Shown: one piece after another, positions 1-7,700 of the stretch
Numbering within the stretch: the stretch's first letter is position 1
Layout of the letters: every line of letters begins with the position of its first letter
Assembly (NCBI GenBank): GCA_035545855.1
Contig: DASZXK010000087.1
Location: 1-64,000, forward strand
From: DASZVB01 sp035545855
GTDB taxonomy: Bacteria > Myxococcota_A > Polyangia > Polyangiales > Polyangiaceae
Direction of reading: 5' to 3'
Length of the DNA: 64,000 bases
Made by a program: the position numbers and the translations under genes
Notes under the pieces: model-generated
Told to the model about the DNA's origin: nothing
Databases searched by the model: none
What the model saw: the letters and a program-made list of their open reading frames with translations, nothing else

Positions 1-1
1 C

Positions 2-151
2 GAAGGCCGGCAGGACCTCGTGAAGGCGGAGAACCTCACCTACGGCCAGAGCATCACGGACGCCTGCATCTCCTGGGACCAGACCGTCCCCGTCGTGAAG
101 GAGCTCGCCGCCGCCGTGCGAGACCGCAGACGTCGCGCCGCCGCGGAGTGA
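2..151 (+). CDS. aroG: DAHP synthase, C-terminal fragment (partial)
   Basis: The frame open from base 2 to a TGA at 149-151 encodes the last 49 residues of a class I 3-deoxy-7-phosphoheptulonate synthase, first enzyme of the shikimate pathway, which condenses PEP with erythrose-4-phosphate. Recognition rests on the motif YGQSITDACISW followed by a tail ending in AAAVRDRRRR, which parallels the C-terminus of E. coli AroG/AroF/AroH (YGKSITDACIGW...AVKARRG). The N-terminus lies outside the window, so the feedback-inhibition type cannot be read. A gene-free repeat region follows directly. Confidence 0.8.
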   Translation, partial: EGRQDLVKAENLTYGQSITDACISWDQTVPVVKELAAAVRDRRRRAAAE

Positions 152-207
152 AGCCAGCAGGAACCGCGCGACGAGCGCCGGGGTGGTGGTATCTCCCCAC
201 CGGACAC

Positions 208-219
208 TTTGTATACAAA
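208..219. repeat. GTATAC-centred palindrome TTTGTATACAAA (copy 1)
   Basis: A perfect 12-bp palindrome followed by CC. The 14 bases TTTGTATACAAACC recur in the second gene-free region at 25842-25855, where the dyad extends to 16 bp. Its AT-rich core stands out in a 70% GC context and looks like a dimeric protein-binding site, or the symmetric core of a dispersed repeat. About 50 bp downstream in both places lies a related CGAG(C/T)ACGG(C/T)GAGCGCG segment. Confidence 0.55.
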
Positions 220-230
220 CCATTCGCCCC

Positions 231-600
231 GATTGGTCCAGCCGTTCCACGGCTACCCGCGAGCACGGCGAGCGCGCGCCCTATCGGGCGCGGCAGGGGG
301 AGAGGTTCCCGAGGACCGCAGGGCGAAGCCCGAGGATCGCAGGGAAGCCTCGGAGGACAAGGTCCCCCACAAACAACCCCCACGCCGCCGTTCGTCGTCG
401 CGTCGAGCTCGCCCGAAGGGCGGCGAGTCGCCCCCCGATTGGTCCAGCCGTTCCACGGCCCCGCGAGCACGGCGAGCGCGCGCCGCTAGGCGCGGCAGGG
501 GGAGCGGTCCGAGGACCGCAGGGCGAAGCCCGAGGACCACAGGAGCCGCGGGGGACCAGGTCCCCCCACAAACCAGACCCACGACGAAAACCGTCGTTCC
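231..600. repeat. Direct tandem repeat, about 206-bp period, two copies
   Basis: Copy 1 starts at 231 and copy 2 at 437 with the same 20 bases, GATTGGTCCAGCCGTTCCAC. Further shared blocks follow in the same order: CGAGCACGGCGAGCGCGCGCC-type sequence (near 260 and 468), the 12-mer GAGGACCGCAGG (311 and 511), GGGCGAAGCCCGAGGA (321 and 521), and a GGTCCCCC(C)ACAAAC block (near 361 and 560). A degenerate relative of the 12-mer block is at 25766-25777. There are no inverted ends or transposase. It looks like a non-coding repeat family. Confidence 0.7.
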
Positions 601-641
601 TTCATCGGTCGCGCCCCGCGACGACGACCGCCGTTCGGCTC

Positions 642-1946
642 TCAGTCGACCTTCTTCAGGGCAGCCAGGAGCTGATCGGGTTCGACGAAGTCGGTGTAGC
701 GGACGGCCTCGGAGCCCTGGGAGTCGAACACGACGACCGTCGGGAGTCCGAGCACCCTGAACTCCGACATGGCGGCCTCGACGTGCGGATCGTCGTCGTT
801 CGTCGCGTCCACCTTCACGGCGAGGAAGCGGCCGGCCTCGCGGCGAACGTCGTCCCGCGAGAACGTCACTTTGTCGAGCTCCTTGCAGGCGCCGCACCAC
901 GCGGCGCCGAAGTCCACGATGAGCGGGCGCTTCTCTCCGAGGGCCCGGGCCTTCGCCTCCGCCGCGGGGATGTGCTGCCACACGAGCGCGCCTGCCGGGG
1001 TCGTGAGGCCGACGATGAAGAGCGCGCTCGCGAGCGACGTCATCGCGACGCCGAAGCCCTTCCGAAGCTTGTCCGTCGTGCTTCCTTCGAACGACTTGTG
1101 CACCGCTCCGAGCCCGAGGCCGAGGAGCGCGACGGCGCCCGCGACCCCGAGGAAGGTCGGAGACGGCTTCGCGAACCGCCCGAAGATCCCGAAGGCGTTG
1201 TTCAGGAAGTAGAGCGCGACGACGATGAGCACGAGGCCGAGGACGCTCTTCACGTGGAGCATCCATTTCCCGCCCTTCGGGAGCTGCACGGCGAACGCGC
1301 CGACGAGGAAGAACGGCACTCCGAGCCCGGACGCGAACGCCGCCATGGCGGCCGCCCCGAGGCCCGCGCTCTGCGTCTTGGTGATCCAGGCGAGGAGACC
1401 CGTCAGGAACGGACCGGTGCACGGAGCGGCGATCGGGCCGCACGCGACGCCCAGGATGAACGCGCCGAGGTAGCCCGAGCCGCCCACCGTCGCGAGGCGG
1501 TTCTTCAGGGAAGAGGGGATGTCCAGCTCGAAGGCGCCGAACATCGCGGCGGCCATCACCAGGAAGAGCACGCTGATCGCGGTGATCACCCACGGGCTCT
1601 GCAGCACGGCGCCCGCGAGGTGGCCCGTCAGACCGGCCGCGACCCCGAGCGGAACGAACATCGCGACGATGCCGAGCACGAACGCGAAGGAGAGCGCCGC
1701 GCCCTGAAGCCGGCTCTCGACCTGGCGCGCCCCGAACACGCTCACCGTGATCGCGACCATCGGGTAGACGCACGGGGTCAGGCTGACGAGGAAGCCGCTC
1801 GCGAAGGCGACGAGACCCGCGTAGAGCGGTCCGCGGGCGAGCGCGGCGGCGAACGGGTCCGTCGCGGGCGCCGCGAGGGCGACCGCCGGAGCGAGGAGAC
1901 ACGCGAGGAACACGGCGACGGGGAGCGACGGGGGCCTTCGGGTCAT
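642..1946 (-). CDS. dsbD: DsbD/CcdA-type thiol:disulfide interchange protein with C-terminal thioredoxin domain
   Basis: This inner-membrane protein (434 aa) probably carries electrons from cytoplasmic thioredoxin to periplasmic thiols. A signal sequence (residues ~1-27) is followed by a multi-pass DsbD-beta/CcdA region with the paired-Cys contexts SLTPCVYP and ACGPIAAPCTGP, then a thioredoxin-like domain with active site WCGAC (~350-354). It is shorter than E. coli DsbD (565 aa) because the N-terminal alpha domain is absent, so partner specificity may differ. The ATG at 1946 is preferred over an upstream in-frame start at 2000 because it begins the signal peptide directly. It stands alone, downstream of the TPR gene. 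Confidence 0.85.
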   Translation of the reverse strand: MTRRPPSLPVAVFLACLLAPAVALAAPATDPFAAALARGPLYAGLVAFASGFLVSLTPCVYPMVAITVSVFGARQVESRLQGAALSFAFVLGIVAMFVPLGVAAGLTGHLAGAVLQSPWVITAISVLFLVMAAAMFGAFELDIPSSLKNRLATVGGSGYLGAFILGVACGPIAAPCTGPFLTGLLAWITKTQSAGLGAAAMAAFASGLGVPFFLVGAFAVQLPKGGKWMLHVKSVLGLVLIVVALYFLNNAFGIFGRFAKPSPTFLGVAGAVALLGLGLGAVHKSFEGSTTDKLRKGFGVAMTSLASALFIVGLTTPAGALVWQHIPAAEAKARALGEKRPLIVDFGAAWCGACKELDKVTFSRDDVRREAGRFLAVKVDATNDDDPHVEAAMSEFRVLGLPTVVVFDSQGSEAVRYTDFVEPDQLLAALKKVD

Positions 1947-2015
1947 GACGCGCGGCAAAGTATAGTGCCGGCACCGACGAGCGGCCCACCGATCGCCCAC
2001 GAGCCGGGGGGGACT

Positions 2016-2765
2016 TCAGCGGCCGCGTACGGCCGACAGCGAGCGGAGCAGCTCCCGGGCGCGGCCGATTTCAGCCGACAGGGAGACTTCCAGCGCGACC
2101 CGACCGCCCGTCGACCGGCGGACGAACCCTTCCAGGTAGCGGCGCGCCTTCGGGGCGTCCCCCAGGTGGACCGAGAGCTCCCCGAGGACGAACTGGCCGT
2201 ATCCCTGGCCGCAGGGCGCCTCCTCGAGCCGATCGCGGAGCTCTTCCAGACCGGAGACGGGGTCCCCGGCGGCGAGACGCGCGAGCGCGAGCTGCGCCGC
2301 GTACAGCGGGCGCGCCGTCGTGCCCCAGCGAGCGGCGCGAGAGAGCACGCCCGCGGCCTCCCGCGGACGACCGAGGAGATAAAGCGTGCTCCCGAGCGTC
2401 CACAGATGGAACGCGCGCCGCGACGCGGGGCTCACGCGGCTCGCGATGCGGAGGTGATTCTCCGCGCCCCGAGCGTCCCCGAGCGCGAGACACGCCCGGG
2501 ACGCGTCCTGGTGAGCGACGTCCGGCATGACTCCCGTCGCGATCATCTGTTCCGCGACGCCGCGCGCTTCCTCGAAGCGCTTGCCTTCCATGTGGGCGAG
2601 GTAGAGCTGCCGGAGCAGCATCGCCTGGGTCGTGTCGTCGCTACCCGGCTCCGAGAGACCGCGCGTCGCGTACTTCGCGCGGAGCCCCGCGGTGCGGGCG
2701 AGCGTGGCCTTGCGGAGGAGGTCCACCGCGCGCGCGCTCTCGGTGGCGGCTCGGGCCTTCGGCAC
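2016..2765 (-). CDS. TPR-repeat protein
   Basis: A 249-aa soluble protein built of helical pairs with TPR signatures, for example the small-residue pattern in YLAHMEGKRFEEARGVAEQM, ALGDARGAENHLRIA, YLLGRPREAAGVLSRA and HLGDAPKARRYLEGF. No signal peptide or enzymatic domain is visible, so it is probably a protein-interaction scaffold of unknown partner. It starts with GTG at 2765 and lies 69 nt upstream of the dsbD-like gene on the same strand, so co-transcription is possible. Precise function cannot be assigned. Confidence 0.75.
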   Translation of the reverse strand: MPKARAATESARAVDLLRKATLARTAGLRAKYATRGLSEPGSDDTTQAMLLRQLYLAHMEGKRFEEARGVAEQMIATGVMPDVAHQDASRACLALGDARGAENHLRIASRVSPASRRAFHLWTLGSTLYLLGRPREAAGVLSRAARWGTTARPLYAAQLALARLAAGDPVSGLEELRDRLEEAPCGQGYGQFVLGELSVHLGDAPKARRYLEGFVRRSTGGRVALEVSLSAEIGRARELLRSLSAVRGR

Positions 2766-2884
2766 GAGACTCTACGTTAGCAGCACCTGCACACTCGTCC
2801 AGATGCCGCGGGAAAACCGCCGGATCCGCCCTTTTTCTCGTTCCTCGTTGCCGTTTTCGCCGGGCAATTCTATCTCGTGCCGTT

Positions 2885-3178
2885 GTGAAACCGTCGCTCG
2901 CGCTCGCCGCGTTCGTTCTCTTCGCCGCGCCGGGCTGCGGCCGACCCGCGACGGAGGCGGAGTGCGACGAGATCGTCGGGCGCATCGCGGAGCTCGAGCT
3001 TCGCGAGGCGAAGAGCGCCGACCCGGCCGACGTGCAGCGACAGGTGACGGAGACGAAGGAAGCGTTTCGCTCGAAGATGAAGACGCAGTGCGTGGGGAAG
3101 CGCGTCACCGACTACGCGCTCCGGTGCGTTCGAAACGCCAAGACGGCGGAAGAGATCGTCCAGAAGTGCCTCGACTGA
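2885..3178 (+). CDS. Small lipoprotein, paralogue of the next gene
   Basis: A 97-aa protein starting with GTG. Residues 1-18 form a lipoprotein signal (hydrophobic core then APGC), and the mature part is short, charged and helical with four further Cys (contexts EAECDE, KTQCVG, LRCVRN, QKCLD). It shares its layout with the following gene: an A/D-x-x-x-EC motif, a helical acidic stretch, and Cys residues at the far C-terminus. The family is not recognised. The two genes overlap by 13 nt, so they are translated together and look like a tandem duplication. Confidence 0.65.
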   Translation: MKPSLALAAFVLFAAPGCGRPATEAECDEIVGRIAELELREAKSADPADVQRQVTETKEAFRSKMKTQCVGKRVTDYALRCVRNAKTAEEIVQKCLD

Positions 3179-3477
3179 CGCTCCGTGCGCTCCTGCTCGG
3201 GCTCGCGTGTCCGATCGCCGCCGCGTGCGCGCGGCCGCTCGACGAGAGAGAGTGCGAGCGCCTCCTCGACCACTACACGGAGCTCCTCGTGAAGGAGGAA
3301 GATCCGACGGCGACGCCCGAGCACGTCGCGCAGGCGCTCGAGGACGCCCGGCGCCTCGCGGCCACGGACCCACGGTTCGAGATGTCCGCGTGCCCGAGGA
3401 AGATCGGCCGGAAGAGCTTCGAGTGCGCGATGGCGGCGCCTAGCGTGGACGCCGTCGAGCGCTGCCTGATTTTCTGA
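3166..3477 (+). CDS. Small lipoprotein, paralogue of the previous gene
   Basis: A 103-aa product from the GTG at 3166, which lies inside the end of the preceding gene. The N-terminus has the shape of a lipoprotein signal ending in IAAAC, followed by LDERECERLL, which matches ATEAECDEIV of the upstream paralogue in position and spacing, and a C-terminal Cys-rich helix (SACPRK, SFECAM, ERCLIF). Function is unknown. The start is uncertain: it is the only good start near the signal sequence, and the frame runs open further upstream without plausible coding content. Confidence 0.6.
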   Translation: MPRLTLRALLLGLACPIAAACARPLDERECERLLDHYTELLVKEEDPTATPEHVAQALEDARRLAATDPRFEMSACPRKIGRKSFECAMAAPSVDAVERCLIF

Positions 3478-3511
3478 GACCCGGGCGAGAAGAAGCGCTA
3501 CGCCTGTCTCC

Positions 3512-3904
3512 GTGGAGCGGATCTTCCTCGCGCTCTCCGGCGTCCTCGGCGCCCTCGGCGTCGGCCTCGGCGCCTTCGGCGCCCACGGTCTCGCAGCGCG
3601 GTTCGCGGACCTCGCGGACGGCGCGGACCGGAAACGCTGGTGGGAGACGGCCGCGCACTATCACCTCGTCCACGCGCTCGCGATCGCCGTCGCCGCGTTC
3701 GTCGCGTTCCGCGCGCCCGAGAGCCGTGCCGGCGCCGTCGCGGGCGTCGCGTTCTGCCTCGGCATCCTGCTCTTCAGCGGGAGCCTCTACGCGATGGCGC
3801 TGACCGGCGTTCGGGCGCTCGGGGCCGTGACGCCGTTCGGAGGGCTGTGTTTCATCGTGGGATGGGCCGCGATCGCGGTCGGCGCCCTGCGCCTCGGCCC
3901 ATGA
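3512..3904 (+). CDS. DUF423 family inner-membrane protein
   Basis: A 130-aa protein with four predicted membrane helices. It matches the DUF423 (YgdD-like) family by its N-terminal GxxGAFGAHG motif, here GVGLGAFGAHGLAARF, the central TAAHYHLVHALA, and FSGSLYAMALTG and TPFGGLCFIVGW further on. The biochemical role of the family is not established. It starts with GTG at 3512, and its stop overlaps the ATG of trmO (ATGA), which indicates translational coupling. Confidence 0.85.
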   Translation: MERIFLALSGVLGALGVGLGAFGAHGLAARFADLADGADRKRWWETAAHYHLVHALAIAVAAFVAFRAPESRAGAVAGVAFCLGILLFSGSLYAMALTGVRALGAVTPFGGLCFIVGWAAIAVGALRLGP

Positions 3905-4719
3905 CGAAGGACGCGCCGCACGGAGAGCTCCGGGTCGTTCCCATCGGCGTCGCGCGGACGCCGTTCACGGACCGGCAGAGCGCGCCGCGCCAGCCCCCGG
4001 CGGCGGCCGGCGTCCGCGGCACCATCGAGCTCTTCCCCGACGGGCGCTTCGAGCACGCGCTCGAGGACCTCGCGTCCTTCTCGCACCTCTGGGTGCTGTT
4101 CTGGTTTCACCTGAACGAGGGATGGACGGCGAAGGTGCGCCCGCCGCGGAGCGAGGTGCGGCGCGGCCTCTTCGCGACGCGAGCGCCGTATCGCCCGAAC
4201 CCGATCGGGATGAGCGCCGTGCGGCTCGAGCGCATCGAAGGGCTCGTGCTCCACGTCTCCGACGTGGACCTCCTGGACGGGACGCCCGTGCTCGATCTGA
4301 AGCCGTACATCCCGTACACGGATTCGATCCCCACCGCGAACCACGGCTGGCTCGAGCCGCCGGCGGCGGATGCGGCCGCCGCGCCCGCGGACCCGCGAGC
4401 CGCGCACGAAGTCCGCTTCACGGCGGAGGCGGAAGCAGAGCTCGCGTTCCTCCGGGAAAGCCACGGAATCGACCTCCGCCCCCGGATCCTGGAGGTGCTC
4501 TCGCTCGGCGTGACGCCGCACCCGTACCGTCGGATCCGGAAGGAAGGCGACGGCTTCAAGCTCGCGCTGAAGGAATGGCGAGCGTGCTTCGTGCTGGACG
4601 GCGGCGCGGCCGTCGTGACGCGGATCGTCTCCGGCTATCGACCGAGCGAGCTCTTCTCCGCGAAAGGCGACTCCCTCGCGCCGCACCGAGACTTCACGGA
4701 CCGCTTCGGCGCGGGGTGA
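3901..4719 (+). CDS. trmO: tRNA (N6-threonylcarbamoyl-A37) methyltransferase, TrmO/TsaA family
   Basis: A 272-aa protein of the TrmO (YaeB/TsaA) family, which uses SAM to N6-methylate t6A37 in certain tRNAs. Family signatures are the opening strand VVPIGVARTPF, SHLWVLFWFH, the RRGLFATRAPYRPNPIGMS block and the LDLKPYIPYTDS motif. The C-terminal part from about residue 165 is the TrmO accessory domain (RILEVLSLGVTPHPYRRI ... FTDRFGAG). Length fits bacterial TrmO (~235-270). The ATG overlaps the stop of the DUF423 gene. Confidence 0.9.
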   Translation: MTKDAPHGELRVVPIGVARTPFTDRQSAPRQPPAAAGVRGTIELFPDGRFEHALEDLASFSHLWVLFWFHLNEGWTAKVRPPRSEVRRGLFATRAPYRPNPIGMSAVRLERIEGLVLHVSDVDLLDGTPVLDLKPYIPYTDSIPTANHGWLEPPAADAAAAPADPRAAHEVRFTAEAEAELAFLRESHGIDLRPRILEVLSLGVTPHPYRRIRKEGDGFKLALKEWRACFVLDGGAAVVTRIVSGYRPSELFSAKGDSLAPHRDFTDRFGAG

Positions 4720-4728
4720 GGCCCCACA

Positions 4729-7700
4729 CTACCCGCCGAGGCGATCGATGAACGCCTTCGCGTCGGCGTAGTCGGGCTCCTGGGTGAGCGCGCGCTTCGC
4801 GAGGAAGATCGCCTTCTTCGGGTCGCCCTTCTTTTCCGCGATGATGCCCTGACGGAGGTAGGCCTCGGCCTTGCTCATCGGCGCCTCTCCCTTGAGCAGG
4901 GTGATGACCTGGAGCGCCTTCACGGCGATGTCCCACTCTTCCCGCTCCATCGCGACGAGGGCGAGCTCGGAGGCGGCGGCGCCGTTCTGGCGGTCCGTCT
5001 GCACCGCCGCGTCGAGCCACGCGAACACGGCTTCCCAGTCGCCGGCGAGGCGACCGATGCGGGCCATGCAGTGCTGGAGCTCGGAGAGCTCCGGCGAGCG
5101 CCTCTTGCCGAACGCGTCGATGGCGCGATCGAGGAGCGTCGCCGCTTCCTCGATCTCTCCCACGGCGCCGAGGGCGTCGGCGAGCTTCTGCACGACGCGG
5201 TGCTCCTCCGGCTTGATCGTGTATGCGCGACGGTACGCGTCGATGGCAGTCCGCTCGCCGCCTTCGACCCGGAGCGAAAGATCGCCGGCTTCCATGAGGC
5301 GATCGAACTTCGTGCCCTCGTCGGTCGCGTGTTCGGCCTCCGCGATCATGATGGCCGCGAGCTCGGCGTAGGCGCCGGCGGCCTCGTACATGCGGCGGAG
5401 ACGCGTGCGGACGAGCTCGTCCCCCGGGGCCTTCTCGTGGACCATCTCGAGGAACGGACGAGCCTCCATCGGGCTTCCCGAGCGCTCGCAGGCCTCCGCG
5501 AGACGGACGACCGCGTCGATCTGATCCGGACCGTCCGTGATCTCGACGAGGCGCTGGTACGCCTTCGCGGCGGCGCTCCATTTTTCGGCGTTCGCGGCGA
5601 ACTGGCCGAGGCCGCGCACGGCGTCCGCGTCGTTCGGCTTCTGCTTCACCCACGCGACCAGGAGCTCGAGGCCCCGCCGCTGATCGCCGACCCTCGGGAG
5701 CAGGTGGGCGAGCCGCATCGTCGCGGCGCGCTCCGTCTCTTCGTCTCCCGTCTCCGACGCGAGCACTCGCTGCTCTTCCAGCAGCGCGACGAGCTCGTCC
5801 GCGAAGCCGCCCTCGACGAGCGCGCTCGCCTGGTCGAGATCCGCGATGCCTTCCGCGAGGGCCGTGGGGTTCCGCTCGAAGACGCGGGGCCGCAGCCGCG
5901 CGCGTTCCACGAACAGACGGGCGCGAGCTTCCGCCGGGGACGGGTTCTGCGCGAGGGTGTCCGTCACGACGGCCAGGGCTTCGTCCGCGCGGCTCGCGTC
6001 GACGAGCGCCGACGTGAGGAGGAGCACGACGTCCACGTCTTCGGGCAGGGCGGCGTGCGCCTCCGCGAGGATCTCCGCCGCGCGCGCCGGATCGCCGAGC
6101 CGCTCGAGCTGGAGGATCGCCGCTTCCCGGAACTGACCCACCGCCTCGCGGGCGTTCTTCCGGCCCCGCGCGTCCGCGACGAGGACGTCCGACAGGCCGC
6201 CGTAGTCCTGGCTTTCCGTGTAGTAGGAAACGAGGCGATCGCGGAGCTCGACGTTCTCGGGATTCGCCTCGTAGCCACGACGGAGCGCGCGCTCCACGGC
6301 GCCGGCGTCGTTCCGCGCCTCGGCGAGGGAGGCGAGCTCGAGCGCGAGGCGCGCCGCGGGCTCACCCGTCTCGAGATCGAGGAGACGCTCGAGCACCTCG
6401 GCGCGCTCCGTCGGGTCGTCGTCCGGACCGTAGAGGCGGAGGAGCGCCTCGAGGAGGGCTCGATCGGCGTCCGCGACCTCGATGGACTCCTTGTAGAGCG
6501 CCATCGCGGCCGCGCGGTCCGTCTGCTCGAGGGTCCTGCCGATCCGGAGAGAGAGGGCGGCGACCCCGTTGGCGTCGCGCCGCTCGCGCGCCCCCTCGAG
6601 CTGGCGAGTCAGGAGCTCGTTCAGCTCGTCGAAGCGCTGCGTGCGCTCGAGGAGCTCCGCGAGCACGACGGAGGCCTGGACGTGATCCGGGTCTTCGTCG
6701 AGCACCTCGCGGAGGACCGTCTCGGCCTCTTCCTGGCGCGACGGGTCCTCGAGGAGGATCCGCCCGCGCTCCATGCGGAGGTGATTGCGCTCCGCCGGGT
6801 CGTACACGGCTTCCACGGTGGACGCGATGCACGCCTCGAGGTCCTTCCACGCGCGGAGCTTCCGGTAGACGTCGAGGAGCGGCTTCCAGACGCGGCTGTC
6901 CGCGGGCTCCTCCTTGCGGAGGCTCTCGTAGACCTCCGCCGCCCGGCGCGGATTGCCGAGCGGGCCGGCGGCGAACTCCGCGACGCGGAGCCGGAGGTCG
7001 AAGGACTCGGTGCCCGTGGTGTGCTTCGCGGCCTCTTCCAGGAGCTCGGCGGCGGATCCGAAGCTCTGCTCGGACTCGCGGATGCGCGCGAGATCCGTGA
7101 GCGCCCAGACGAAGTCCGCCGTGCGCTCCTCCTTGCGGGCGAACGCGACGAGCCGGTGGAGGAGCACCGACAGCCGGTCGCCGTCCTTCGTGACGCGCGC
7201 GAGCTCGACCGCGTCCTGCAGCACCTCGAGCGGCATGTCGGGAAGCGCGGAGCGGAGGGTGAGGGCGTCCAGTACGAGCGCGTCGTCCCCGATGGCGCGA
7301 GCGACCTTCTCGTAGACGCGGACGACCGCGACGCTCTCGGGAGCGCGGAGGACGGCCGGGGTGACGAGCTCGAGGGCGCGGTCGTAGTCCGGCGCGCGCT
7401 CGAGGGCCTGCTCGAGCCGTAGAGCGCCGGCGTCGGCGGTGCCGGCCGAGCCGAGCTCGAGCTCCGCGAGGCGGTAGAGCGCCTCGTTCCGCGGCGTCCC
7501 GTCCGTCTCGTCCTGATCGGACGCCTCGACGAAGGCGCGCGTCACGCGAGCCACGCGTTCGGCGTCCGTCTCCGGCACCGTGCGGAGGAGAGCGCGGTAG
7601 GCGCGGAGCGCCCGGCGGCCGGTCCCGAGCGAGCGTTCGTAGAACTCGGCCGCCTTCTCGGCGTTCGCGAGCTCGTTCTCCTCCATGGTGCCGAGTCGCA

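Larger units (their letters stand above)
152..641. other. Gene-free region carrying tandem repeats and a palindrome
   Basis: No credible gene lies between aroG and the dsbD-like gene. The ORFs here overlap each other in several frames, have rare-codon-like composition and no recognisable protein. The region contains a GTATAC-centred palindrome, a ~206-bp tandem repeat, and small GC hairpins such as GGGC-GAA-GCCC at 321-331 and 521-531. The two flanking genes converge here (plus and minus), so transcription termination is one likely use of the space. Confidence 0.6.

Noticed and set aside
152..641. Insertion sequence or integrated element at the left-end repeats
   Set aside because: There is no transposase-like frame, no terminal inverted repeats and no target-site duplication; only direct repeats are seen.
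183..2780. 865-codon plus-strand ORF at the left end
   Set aside because: It runs through a non-coding repeat region and antisense to the well-supported dsbD-like and TPR genes. The translation is charged low-complexity sequence with no domain.
5071..7422. 783-codon plus-strand ORF opposite the giant TPR gene (and similar long antisense ORFs such as 8122-11805)
   Set aside because: Arg/Glu/Ala-rich composition without domains. These are mirror frames produced by high GC at third codon positions of the real minus-strand gene.
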